Source: Bacteroides neonati (lineage in GTDB: Bacteria > Bacteroidota > Bacteroidia > Bacteroidales > Bacteroidaceae). Taken from it: a DNA stretch of 64,000 nt. The stretch lies in contig NZ_HG726020.1 in the NCBI RefSeq assembly GCF_000499785.1, positions 870,388 through 934,387 on the forward strand, in the 5' to 3' direction. Each line of letters begins with the position of its first letter. The stretch's first letter is position 1. A model generated the notes under the pieces. It made no database searches, was not told the origin of the DNA, and was given only the letters and a program-made list of their open reading frames with translations. Both the position numbers and the translations under genes were made by a program. Shown piece by piece: positions 43,410-51,622 of this stretch.

Positions 43410-44183
43410 ATGAAACCCGATATACGACATATTATCCTGGCAGGCATCGTGCCATTGTTCCTTATTTTTATTCTATACATGATCAAGATATGGGAAACAG
43501 GAATGGACTGGCAATTCACTCAGTTAGGAGTTTACCCTTCCGAGGTAAAAGGATTGTTGGGTATTTTTACATCCCCTCTAATACATAGTGGATTTACACA
43601 TCTTATAGCCAACAGCTTACCTCTATTTTTCCTCTCATGGTGTTTATACTATTTCTATCGTGATATTGCTTCATATATATTACTGATTCTATGGATCAGT
43701 ACCGGAGTATTGACCTTTCTTATCGGTAAACCGGGATGGCATATAGGTGCTAGCGGACTTATTTACGGTTTGGCCTTTTTCCTCTTTCTAAGTGGGTTGT
43801 TACGAAAGTACGCTCCGCTGATAGCTATTTCGCTATTGGTTACTTTTCTTTATGGCGGGTTGGTATGGAATATGTTCCCACATTTTACACCTAGCAATAC
43901 ATCATGGGAAGGACATTTAAGTGGAGCCGTATCGGGCGTACTTTGTGCTTTGGCTTTTAGACATTACGGACCTCAACGCCCCAACCCATTTGCTGATGAG
44001 TCTGACGAAGAGCCCGAAGAATCATTTGACGAAATACCCGAATCGGAATCTGATGAATACGAGACAGGATCTAATGAAGAGGAAGTTAAGGAAGAAGGGG
44101 CTACAGATAAGTTGACTCTATCCAATATGTCTTCAAGATATTCAACCTGCATCTGCTGTACTTCCAGCATACGCTTGTTCTGA
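43410..44183 (+). CDS. Rhomboid-family intramembrane serine protease
   Basis: 257 codons. Six transmembrane segments lie within about residues 8-195. The catalytic serine is in GWHIGASGLIYG (about residue 115) and the partner histidine in WEGHLSGAVSG (about 169), so the active site is complete. After about residue 200 comes an acidic tail (ESDEEPEESFDEIPESESDE), and the last 28 residues (SNMSSRYSTCICCTSSIRLF) are encoded antisense to the conserved helix of the DUF1003 gene. The protein seems to have lost an earlier stop and read into its neighbour. It cleaves membrane proteins within the bilayer; substrates are unknown. Confidence 0.92.
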   Translation: MKPDIRHIILAGIVPLFLIFILYMIKIWETGMDWQFTQLGVYPSEVKGLLGIFTSPLIHSGFTHLIANSLPLFFLSWCLYYFYRDIASYILLILWISTGVLTFLIGKPGWHIGASGLIYGLAFFLFLSGLLRKYAPLIAISLLVTFLYGGLVWNMFPHFTPSNTSWEGHLSGAVSGVLCALAFRHYGPQRPNPFADESDEEPEESFDEIPESESDEYETGSNEEEVKEEGATDKLTLSNMSSRYSTCICCTSSIRLF

Positions 44184-44800
44184 ATAAATGTCAGATGATC
44201 AATCTTTTCGTGTAAAAGCTTAATTTCCAGTTCAGCTTTCAGATTAATTTTATAGTCATTCTCTCCCCTCAATCTATCCTTTTGTTCCAATCTATTTTGA
44301 CTCATCATAATAATAGGAGCCTGAATAGCTGCCAAACAGGACAGAATCAAATTCAACAAAATAAACGGATAGGGATCGAACGGATGCTTTCCTAAGAACC
44401 AAATATTCAGTATAATCCAACCGATAAGTAATAGAAAGAAAAGAATTATAAATTTCCAACTACCTCCAAATGCAGCTATCTTATCTGCAGCACGTTGCCC
44501 GATCGTTAGTTGATTTTCCAAAATCGGTTCAACATCTTCCGAAAGTAATTTATTGTTTGTAATAGAATCAACAACCTGACGTTGAACAAGCGAAAGCTCA
44601 TCTTCCTCCATTGATAAGAGATGCAACAGATAGTTTTTACGCAGTTTATCAAACTCGGCCTTAGATATAAAATCTTGTTGGGTGAATCCGGGATAATTTT
44701 CGCGGATATAGGCAAAAAGCGTATCACGCATTTCGCCTCCTTTCACAACATTAGATTCATCGACCAATTGATGTGATATATAACAGGTTACTCGTTGCAT
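43973..44800 (-). CDS. DUF1003 domain membrane protein
   Basis: 275 residues from MQRVTCYISHQLV; an ATG 13 codons upstream is possible. An N-terminal soluble part (residues 1-140) leads to two transmembrane helices (FIILFFLLLIGWIILNIWFL; PFILLNLILSCLAAIQAPII) and the DUF1003 signature MMSQNRLEQKDRLRGENDY, then a coiled helix (LEIKLLHEKIDHL). The final 35 residues are a Ser/Asp run (SSDSDSGISSNDSSGSSSDS) encoded antisense to the acidic tail of the rhomboid. The convergent overlap is 211 bp. The function of the family is unknown; it is often linked to cyclic-nucleotide or metal responses only by annotation. Confidence 0.88.
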   Translation of the reverse strand: MQRVTCYISHQLVDESNVVKGGEMRDTLFAYIRENYPGFTQQDFISKAEFDKLRKNYLLHLLSMEEDELSLVQRQVVDSITNNKLLSEDVEPILENQLTIGQRAADKIAAFGGSWKFIILFFLLLIGWIILNIWFLGKHPFDPYPFILLNLILSCLAAIQAPIIMMSQNRLEQKDRLRGENDYKINLKAELEIKLLHEKIDHLTFIQNKRMLEVQQMQVEYLEDILDRVNLSVAPSSLTSSSLDPVSYSSDSDSGISSNDSSGSSSDSSANGLGR

Positions 44801-44881
44801 ACTAAAGTATTTACTATAAAAAAACAAATACTCGTGCAATAAGTTCGATTAAGAAACTATTACACCATAAGAAAAACCGTG

Positions 44882-45892
44882 TTATAAACTTAGTGCCCGA
44901 AGCATGGTTTCAAACGAATTATATTCCACTATTTCATCATCTTGGCGAAGCAGTAACCGGTTACAAGCCCGTACACTCAAACGAGGGAGTTCTGCGTGCG
45001 CGTGACTAATAGGCAAACACGAATAGTTGTGGCGATTCAATGCATTGGTTGCCCAATGTAGCAACACTTCATCTTCAGCTTCGATCTCTATCTGCTTGTA
45101 TCCGTTTACTTTCGGATAATAGATGCCATGCGCATAGTCGAACCGGATGTCATTGTGGGCAAAAAGCGTATCCATGCGGTGATTTAAAATCAAATCTTCG
45201 GTCACACCACATTGTAATCCACTTTCGTCGGAGAGCAACCATAGTTTGTCCGAAAGAACCAATGCTTGTTCTATGTCGTGTGTAGAGAGTAATACTGCTT
45301 TATGCTGTGTCACAGCCAGATTGTGCAACAAAGTCATAATTTCAATGCGGCTCACCACATCCAGAAAGGCCGTAGGTTCATCGAGCAATATCAACGGGCA
45401 CTCTTGCACCAATGCTTTGGCAATCATCACTTTTTGTCGTTCACCATCAGAGAGTTCGGCCGTATAGCATTTTGCTTTGTGGGCAATGCCTACTGCCTCT
45501 AATGCTTCGTCGATAATGACTTTGTCTTTCGCATGAAGCCGACCAAAGAAACCGGTATGAGGCTGGCGTCCCAAAGCTACCAACTCATATACATTAAGTC
45601 CACCGGCTTGTGTTTTATCGGTCAGTACTACACCAATAGTACGGGACCGTTCTCTTTCGGTCATAGCCGACAATGGTTTGCCTTGCAATAAGAGTGCACC
45701 TTCCAAAGGGGGTTGCGAAGCAGCCAAGGTACGCAACAGAGTCGATTTACCCGTTCCATTGGCCCCCAACAAGCAAGTCAGTTCTCCGGGATAGAGATTG
45801 AACGATAGCTTTTCGTGCACGCGCTTCTCGCTTTTATGCGTTCGATAACCGATACAAAGATCGGTTGCAGTCATTACAGCCTCCTGTATCAT
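44882..45892 (-). CDS. btuD: Cobalamin ABC transporter ATP-binding protein
   Basis: 336 residues. The nucleotide-binding domain spans about 1-250: Walker A GANGTGKST, signature LSDGERQKVMIAKAL, Walker B LILLDEPTAFLD and the switch His in STHDIEQAL. The family usually ends near 255, but here a further 80 residues follow (GYKQIEIEAEDEVLLHWATN, LPRLSVRACNRLLL), with no match I can name. The start overlaps the btuC stop (TGATG). With BtuC, BtuF, BtuG and BtuB behind one cobalamin riboswitch, vitamin B12 or a related corrinoid is the likely cargo. Confidence 0.93.
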   Translation of the reverse strand: MIQEAVMTATDLCIGYRTHKSEKRVHEKLSFNLYPGELTCLLGANGTGKSTLLRTLAASQPPLEGALLLQGKPLSAMTERERSRTIGVVLTDKTQAGGLNVYELVALGRQPHTGFFGRLHAKDKVIIDEALEAVGIAHKAKCYTAELSDGERQKVMIAKALVQECPLILLDEPTAFLDVVSRIEIMTLLHNLAVTQHKAVLLSTHDIEQALVLSDKLWLLSDESGLQCGVTEDLILNHRMDTLFAHNDIRFDYAHGIYYPKVNGYKQIEIEAEDEVLLHWATNALNRHNYSCLPISHAHAELPRLSVRACNRLLLRQDDEIVEYNSFETMLRALSL

Positions 45893-46923
45893 CAGTTAAA
45901 GTATTGAATTTTGCGTTGGTTAATAATCACATAAATAATAATGGGTGCACCCAGTACCGGAGTAACGGCATTGAGCGGAATGATACCTGCTTCGCCCGGA
46001 AGCACACAGATTAAGTTGCAAACTAGTGCAATTACGCCCCCCGTAAGCAAAGTGATCGGAAGCAGAATATTGTGATTGGATGTACCCAGCAACAAACGAG
46101 CCATATGCGGAACAGCCAGCCCAATAAAAGAAATGGGACCACAGAAAGCAGTTGTGATAGCTGTTAGCAAGCCCGTAGCCAACAACAACAGATTGCGCGT
46201 ACGCCGGATGTTTACCCCTAGATTTTCTGCATAACGAGTGCCCAGCAGCATCGCATTGAGTGGCTTGATAAGCAAAACAGATAGAATAAGCCCCAGTAGA
46301 GTAAAAAGGGCAAAATAAGGTAATTGCTGTAACGATACGCCACCAAAATTGCCCATGCCCCATATCATATACGAATGTACTCCTTCGGCTGTAGCAAAAA
46401 AGTTCAGCAGTGAAATAACCGAAGAAATGATATAACCGATCATAATACCAATAATCAGCAACATGATATTGCTTTTAATCAATGTAGAGAAGAACAGAAT
46501 CAACCCCATCACCAGCATAGCACCCAGTAAAGCTCCTATCACTACCGAAAAGAAACCAGAAAAAGTAAATACTCCTGCAACCATGCTTCCTCCTCCGGCA
46601 AGCATCACTAGAGCAACCCCTAAACTGGAACCCGAGCTAATTCCTAGGATAGAGGGATCGGCAAGCGGATTGTTGAATGCCGTTTGCAGCATCAAGCCGG
46701 AACCTGCAAGAGCCGCACCACACAACAAAGCAGTTACGCTTTGCGGAAAACGAGATTCCCATATAATAAAACTCCAACTAGCCTTTGCCACTTCATTTCC
46801 CAATAGAATGTTCCAAACGGCATCGACTGGGATGCGAACCGAGCCAAATAAAAGATTAGCGCCCATCAATACCAAGAGGACAACGACTAATGCAATGCTG
46901 TATGTAGTTTCTTTCCGTTTCAA
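45892..46923 (-). CDS. btuC: Cobalamin ABC transporter permease
   Basis: 343 residues with 9-10 transmembrane helices of the FecCD/BtuC type. Family blocks are GAALAGSGLMLQTAFNNPLA, LGISSGSSLGVALVML, GTRYAENLGVNIRRTRNL (the ATPase-coupling loop), and CGPISFIGLAVPHMARLLLG. It forms the inner-membrane channel that BtuF feeds. One base separates it from btuF and it overlaps btuD by one base, so the ABC genes are tightly coupled. Confidence 0.95.
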   Translation of the reverse strand: MKRKETTYSIALVVVLLVLMGANLLFGSVRIPVDAVWNILLGNEVAKASWSFIIWESRFPQSVTALLCGAALAGSGLMLQTAFNNPLADPSILGISSGSSLGVALVMLAGGGSMVAGVFTFSGFFSVVIGALLGAMLVMGLILFFSTLIKSNIMLLIIGIMIGYIISSVISLLNFFATAEGVHSYMIWGMGNFGGVSLQQLPYFALFTLLGLILSVLLIKPLNAMLLGTRYAENLGVNIRRTRNLLLLATGLLTAITTAFCGPISFIGLAVPHMARLLLGTSNHNILLPITLLTGGVIALVCNLICVLPGEAGIIPLNAVTPVLGAPIIIYVIINQRKIQYFN

Positions 46924-46924
46924 A

Positions 46925-48052
46925 TCAGTCGGCTAATTTAGTGAAATATTTTAAATCATAATACGTTAACAGCGACGGATGAAATATTTTTATCAAATCT
47001 TTCAATAGCCATTCCGGATGAAAAGGATAATCTTCGTAAAAAGACACCTTTCCGGTATTGCATCCATAGATTGCTCGTTCCTTAAAAGGACGAAAACCGG
47101 CATAAGGAGCATATTCTTTTTCTATCTCGCTGTATGTTTTATCCGACGGTTGATTGTATTTAATCAACCAAATGTCGGCATTATGTCCTTTATCAAATAC
47201 AGTCTCAAAAGCCAATGCCACCGATCCGCTATGAGTATCGTCGGCAAAGAGATAGCAACCTCCCGCATCGGCGTAAAAGCCAGCCGTTGTACTTTTTCCT
47301 CCGGGAACGTACCAGGCCGAGCTACTCTTCAGTTCACTGATCACCGTAGGCGCATCCGTTGCATTATTTGCCAGTTCGCGCAATGTTAGATACTCTTTCT
47401 CGACCTGTGTAAAGAGTGTTTCTGCCTCTTGCTTCCGACCGAAAAGCATTCCATAAAAGCGCATCCACTCAGCACGACCCAGCGGAGAAGTCTCCATGTA
47501 GTCGGCACATTCAATGATGGGGATATTCAATTTCTCAATCCGCCCGTATCCACCACTATTCTCAAAAGGCGATAATAAGATAGCATCGGGATGCAGATCG
47601 ATGATCTTTTCAATATCGGGACTCATACCATCACCCGTATCTACGATCTTTCCGTCGCGACATCCGTCTTGTATCTCTTTAATTTTGATATACTTTAAAT
47701 CGCACACTCCACCGATATTGCCTATTGCACCCAGTTGTTGCAGTAAACTGCAATGCACAGACGAGTAAACAACTGCCTTGGTGACAGGTGTTCTCACTAC
47801 CGTTCCTTTAGGGAGTACGGCCGGTAGCGGCTGCTTTTTATCGACCAATACATACGTGTGCAGCACCTTCGTCGTATCCCAAGGATTACGCAATTTAGCT
47901 ACCGCATAATCATCATATTCAGTCAAAGAAAGATTGGTTGCGTAACGCAGATCAGCCGGTATACCTCCTGTATCTGCCAAAGAGTCCTTACTCTTTCCGC
48001 CACAGGCAGAAAGAATAAGGACTGACATTACTATAATTAAAAGATGCTTCAT
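46925..48052 (-). CDS. btuF: Cobalamin-binding ABC substrate-binding lipoprotein
   Basis: 375 residues. A lipoprotein signal with LSAC (Cys17) anchors it, probably on the periplasmic side of the inner membrane. Two lobes of a helical-backbone binding protein are visible: TKAVVYSSVHCSLLQQLGAI, SPDIEKIIDLHPDAILLSPF and later AGFYADAGGCYLFADDTHSG. By operon position it receives corrinoid from BtuB/BtuG and delivers it to BtuCD. It overlaps btuG by 4 bp. Confidence 0.93.
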   Translation of the reverse strand: MKHLLIIVMSVLILSACGGKSKDSLADTGGIPADLRYATNLSLTEYDDYAVAKLRNPWDTTKVLHTYVLVDKKQPLPAVLPKGTVVRTPVTKAVVYSSVHCSLLQQLGAIGNIGGVCDLKYIKIKEIQDGCRDGKIVDTGDGMSPDIEKIIDLHPDAILLSPFENSGGYGRIEKLNIPIIECADYMETSPLGRAEWMRFYGMLFGRKQEAETLFTQVEKEYLTLRELANNATDAPTVISELKSSSAWYVPGGKSTTAGFYADAGGCYLFADDTHSGSVALAFETVFDKGHNADIWLIKYNQPSDKTYSEIEKEYAPYAGFRPFKERAIYGCNTGKVSFYEDYPFHPEWLLKDLIKIFHPSLLTYYDLKYFTKLAD

Positions 48053-49173
48053 TTATTATTTAAAAAGATCATCTTCACAGGATTGATGCCACCACAATCA
48101 AACTTTTCTATAAACGTGCCATTAGCACTAAAGCGATATGCATCTCCATTCGATGTAAAATCGGAAGTAGTCACATAGATATCACCATTCTCATCATCAA
48201 TGCTAATACCCATTAGGCTTTTCCGGCCCAGCTCTTCGGGCATATTCTGAAGAAATGTCTTCTTATTCAACGTATGATTTTTGGCATTATACGTAAAAAA
48301 GGTGTTTATCGTCTCTTTAGTCGTCCAATTGGTTTTAGAATCAATCAGATAAATCAAATCATTACGTTCTGCAAACAAAGATGCGTCAGCAATTACTTCA
48401 TACCCTTTCTCACCTGTTTTTGGATCGGTAATGACGCGTTGAAATGTTTGTGGAATATCTCCCCAGTTTCCAAACGAAATCAGGTATATTTCATCATTTG
48501 CTTCAAGCAGCAAGTTCGGATTAACTGTAACTTCAATGTCTTTCTCTTTCTTGAAAGTAGCCATATCAATCACTGATACAGTAGTACCGCTACCCCATCC
48601 CGAGTTGGCCACATACAGCTTATTACCTTCCTCAATAATCTCTTCGGGATTCTTTCCAACAGCTACATAGCCTTCAATGGCTAATGTATTGGCATCAATT
48701 CGAGCCACTTTTCCACTGTACAACGTAACATAAATTTTTCCGTTATCAACAGCCATGTAGCGAGGGGCACCATCGGTTTCTGTGAACGAGATTCTTTGTT
48801 GCTCCACACCTGCTTCATTCAATTTAATCAGCAGTTTAGACCCATACATTGTTATGTATATATGTCCGTTGTACTTTATAATATCTTGTCCCACATCACC
48901 AAGTTCTTGTCCGTTTTGTAACTTATAGATATTAGTGATGAAGTTATCTTTGCTATCGGCTGCATTTTTATCGGGAGCATAAAAAGCCAGACCAGCATTA
49001 TTTCCTCCATTCTTTCCCTGGTTTAGAATAAAGGCACGATTAGCAGGTAACTCTACTTTAGAGCCTTCATCATTAGACCAATCATCTTGATCATTATCAC
49101 TGCTACAAGCAGTCAATGCTGCCGACATTGCCAGTACACATAGTGTACTAAATAATAAACTTCTTACTTTCAT
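48049..49173 (-). CDS. btuG: BtuG-type cobalamin-binding surface lipoprotein (beta-propeller)
   Basis: 374 residues. A lipoprotein signal with LTAC (Cys23) and an acidic stretch after it (SSDNDQDDWSNDEG) fit surface export in Bacteroides. The rest is a YncE-like beta-propeller of repeated blades (GHIYITMYGSKLLIKLN, GKIYVTLYSGKVARIDANTL, NKLYVANSGWGSGTTVSVID). In Bacteroides thetaiotaomicron BtuG is known to bind cobalamin with extreme affinity and to pair with BtuB; this gene has the same family and the same place next to btuB and behind the riboswitch. The name is by homology and context. Confidence 0.9.
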   Translation of the reverse strand: MKVRSLLFSTLCVLAMSAALTACSSDNDQDDWSNDEGSKVELPANRAFILNQGKNGGNNAGLAFYAPDKNAADSKDNFITNIYKLQNGQELGDVGQDIIKYNGHIYITMYGSKLLIKLNEAGVEQQRISFTETDGAPRYMAVDNGKIYVTLYSGKVARIDANTLAIEGYVAVGKNPEEIIEEGNKLYVANSGWGSGTTVSVIDMATFKKEKDIEVTVNPNLLLEANDEIYLISFGNWGDIPQTFQRVITDPKTGEKGYEVIADASLFAERNDLIYLIDSKTNWTTKETINTFFTYNAKNHTLNKKTFLQNMPEELGRKSLMGISIDDENGDIYVTTSDFTSNGDAYRFSANGTFIEKFDCGGINPVKMIFLNNK

Positions 49174-49202
49174 TTTTATTTCCTTTTTTGATTTATATTT
49201 AT

Positions 49203-51224
49203 TTAAAACTCAATACGCCCCGTAACCCGAAACGAACGTCCCGGCATTGGGTAGTATTTAATGATATCATATTGTTCATTGGTCAAATTCACTAATTCGG
49301 CTTGCAGAGTCAACTTACAGCTCTTAAGCAGGAAACTACGAGAAGCCGAAAGGGTGTGTTCTAAGTATCCGTCAATCTGGTTCTCGACCAAATTTTGTGG
49401 CAGGCTGTATCGCTTGCCTACTCCTGTCAAACTATACCCTAAATTAACCCAATCATTCTCCGCAAGTAAACCTATATTTCCACTATGCTTAGGCGAATAA
49501 GGTATTTGTTCTTTATAGTTTTTTGCTGTAGGGTCAGTTACATCAATCGCCTTCTGATATGTATATCCCGCAGTAAACAGTAGTTGGAGTCTATCACTTA
49601 CCGACATACCGGTTCGTAACGTTACGTCTATTCCTGTAATGTCTACTTTGCCAAAGTTCATCATTTTCCATACGTATGTAGATGGAAATGCAACAATTTT
49701 ATCGTTTACTTTATTATAGTACCCATCAACGGTTACCATCACATAGTCAGTAAAAGAAAAAGGTGCACCATTCCATGTTATGCCTACATTGTATTCTCGG
49801 GCTTTCTCGGGACGCAGTCCGGTATTCCCCATACGCAAGTAATAGAGGTCATTGAATGTAGGCACCCGGAACGTATCTTTATACATCAACCTCAAATAAA
49901 GAGATTGCTCTGCAAAAGGACGATACATCAGCGAGAAAGCAGGACTTAACCGACGGCGATCTGCCGGTTTTTCTCCTTGTTTCACATGCTCTGTTACCCA
50001 CGTATTAACCGCAGTTGCCGTAGCAGTAAGTCCCTTCCACCGGTAGCGGATGTTAAGAGCCGACAGAGAAGTGAAACGTACCGGACTGGGAGAATCAGGC
50101 AAATTATTATCGAGTGTATTCACCGCCACATCCGTAGCCAGCGAAGCAGAAAAACCAGCAAACGGCTGATAAAGGGCGGTAGCTGAAACATAATATTCCT
50201 GTTGCTTGTTTCTATCCGTCTGCTTACCACCTTCGTACTTAACATCGGTATCTTCGTATTTATTCCATGAATAGTTATATTTCGCTTGCAGTTGCAACGC
50301 CCATTGCTGCGAGAAGTACTTTTTGTAACGAGTTTGCACAAAGAAGTTCTTGTCCCACAATCGTTCATTCGCCTGATCATTGTAGAGTACAACCGACCCA
50401 GGAAGTCCACGCTCGGAATCATAGTAATATGCTTTCATGTCAACGCGGCTGCTATCTTTAAGTGTACAATAAAGATTTGCCTCCGTATGCCAGGACTGAA
50501 TATCAGAATTCTTCCTCTTTTCTTTCGTTGTATATTTGCCATTTATTAATGTAAACGGGTATCCACCATCGGCTCGTAAAAAATTACCGCTAATACTATA
50601 CGTTGTTCGAGGGGCAATACGCTGTACCCACTTTAGCGAGGGATTTAAAAATCCGAAAGAACCGGTCTTCAGTTGCGCTTTAAGCAAATGAGATTTTTGG
50701 GTACCATCCAATGGATTGCGACTATAAACAGAGAGTACGCCAGCCGAAGCAAATAAGCGTGCTGATTGCATCAAATTATTGTCTTGCCCGATTGAGAGAG
50801 AAAGTAGATCCACATCATCCAGCGAAAAACGTCCGATATCAATCTGTCCAGCCTGACAATTACTCACAGCAACACCATCATAAGCGACCGCTGTGTGTTC
50901 AGCTCCAAGACTACGTACCGAAATTGTTTTCAATCCACCAATTCCTCCATAATCTTTCACACTGGCTCCTGTAAACCGACGTACGGCATCGCCCATGTTT
51001 TGCAATCCCAGTCCTTCTATTTCTTTTCTATTTATTGTCTGCAGGGGCGAAGCTACCGCCATACGTTGCGGAGTGCGTCGCGCCTTCACCGTTACATCCT
51101 GCAATTGATGCACTTTATTCGTAATAGTATCACTCTTCTGTTGCGCCTCCAACCCCAAAGGAAGCAGACACAGCAGGCAGAATGCACGAAACCACAGCTC
51201 ACGGGCCAGGTTAGTTATTCTCAT
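49203..51224 (-). CDS. btuB: BtuB-type TonB-dependent cobalamin receptor
   Basis: 673 residues from MRITNLARELW (ATG 51222-51224); longer in-frame starts are unlikely. A signal peptide ends near AQQ, followed by a TonB-box-like LQDVTVKA, a plug domain (about 50-150; NMGDAVRRFTGASVKDYGGI, VAYDGVAVSN) and a 22-strand barrel that ends in the typical terminal phenylalanine (RVTGRIEF). It lacks the carboxypeptidase-like domain of SusC proteins. It imports corrinoid across the outer membrane, working with BtuG encoded 29 bp downstream. Expression is under the cobalamin riboswitch immediately upstream. Confidence 0.94.
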   Translation of the reverse strand: MRITNLARELWFRAFCLLCLLPLGLEAQQKSDTITNKVHQLQDVTVKARRTPQRMAVASPLQTINRKEIEGLGLQNMGDAVRRFTGASVKDYGGIGGLKTISVRSLGAEHTAVAYDGVAVSNCQAGQIDIGRFSLDDVDLLSLSIGQDNNLMQSARLFASAGVLSVYSRNPLDGTQKSHLLKAQLKTGSFGFLNPSLKWVQRIAPRTTYSISGNFLRADGGYPFTLINGKYTTKEKRKNSDIQSWHTEANLYCTLKDSSRVDMKAYYYDSERGLPGSVVLYNDQANERLWDKNFFVQTRYKKYFSQQWALQLQAKYNYSWNKYEDTDVKYEGGKQTDRNKQQEYYVSATALYQPFAGFSASLATDVAVNTLDNNLPDSPSPVRFTSLSALNIRYRWKGLTATATAVNTWVTEHVKQGEKPADRRRLSPAFSLMYRPFAEQSLYLRLMYKDTFRVPTFNDLYYLRMGNTGLRPEKAREYNVGITWNGAPFSFTDYVMVTVDGYYNKVNDKIVAFPSTYVWKMMNFGKVDITGIDVTLRTGMSVSDRLQLLFTAGYTYQKAIDVTDPTAKNYKEQIPYSPKHSGNIGLLAENDWVNLGYSLTGVGKRYSLPQNLVENQIDGYLEHTLSASRSFLLKSCKLTLQAELVNLTNEQYDIIKYYPMPGRSFRVTGRIEF

Positions 51225-51298
51225 ATAAACGAACATTAAATTGAAACATAGTTTATCCCGACGCTCTTTCCTCGAAAGCAACAGGCATTGACTTCGTT

Positions 51299-51480
51299 TT
51301 GCAGGTCTTCTGACTTACTCCGTAAATTTACCCGCCTTCCCACCTTAATATATGGCAGTGGCATAAAGTGATTGGTAAACCGTTCATCAATGGAGTTCAC
51401 AGCAGCGGGACTGTTCGGGATTTACACCCGATTCCCTTTTCATCCGGAGCTTCGCCAAGGAAGCTTCTTCGGAACAAAAC
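51299..51480 (-). promoter_or_regulatory. Cobalamin riboswitch
   Basis: On the minus strand the conserved core reads GGGAATCGGGTG, TAAATCCCGAACAGTCCCGC and TGCTGTGAACTCC (51393-51436), then GCCACTG (51356-51362), AAGGTGGGAAGGCGGG and, at the 3' side, AGTCAGAAGACCTGC (51301-51315). These are the hallmark blocks of the cobalamin aptamer including the B12 box. It controls the btuB-btuG-btuF-btuC-btuD operon, normally switching it off when cobalamin binds. About 75 nt between the aptamer and btuB hold the expression platform; translational control is more likely, as no clear terminator is seen. Confidence 0.96.
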
Positions 51481-51484
51481 GTTG

Positions 51485-51492
51485 CAAAGGTA
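51485..51492 (-). promoter_or_regulatory. Promoter -7 element of the btuB operon
   Basis: TACCTTTG on the minus strand lies just upstream of the riboswitch, so that transcription would begin at its 5' edge. Confidence 0.65.
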
Positions 51493-51525
51493 GGAAGAGG
51501 AATTCAAATATACAACTATAAGTAG

Positions 51526-51560
51526 TACCTAATAGGTATTAAAATCACTAAATATACCTA
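51526..51560. promoter_or_regulatory. Palindrome TACCTAATAGGTA with a further half-site
   Basis: TACCTA-A-TAGGTA (51526-51538) is a perfect 6-bp dyad, and TACCTA recurs at 51555-51560. The sites lie between the divergent btuB promoter and the promoter of the TonB-receptor operon, about 35 bp ahead of the latter's -33 element. They suit a dimeric regulator of the rightward operon. The regulator is unknown. Confidence 0.4.
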
Positions 51561-51570
51561 AAGATGATGA

Positions 51571-51601
51571 TTGACTTCCGATGGCAGATAGTGTACCTTT
51601 G
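51571..51601 (+). promoter_or_regulatory. Promoter of the eight-gene uptake operon
   Basis: TTG (51571-51573), a 20-bp spacer and TACCTTTG (51594-51601) match the Bacteroides consensus. The leader to the ATG at 51623 is only about 15 nt, which rules out the in-frame ATG at 51581 as the start. Confidence 0.75.
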
Positions 51602-51622
51602 CAAACAAAATTACTAAGCACA

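Noticed and set aside
49203..51224. Calling the 49-51 kb receptor a glycan-type SusC
   Set aside because: It lacks the STN and carboxypeptidase-like domains and a SusD partner, and it sits behind a cobalamin riboswitch with btuG-btuF-btuC-btuD.
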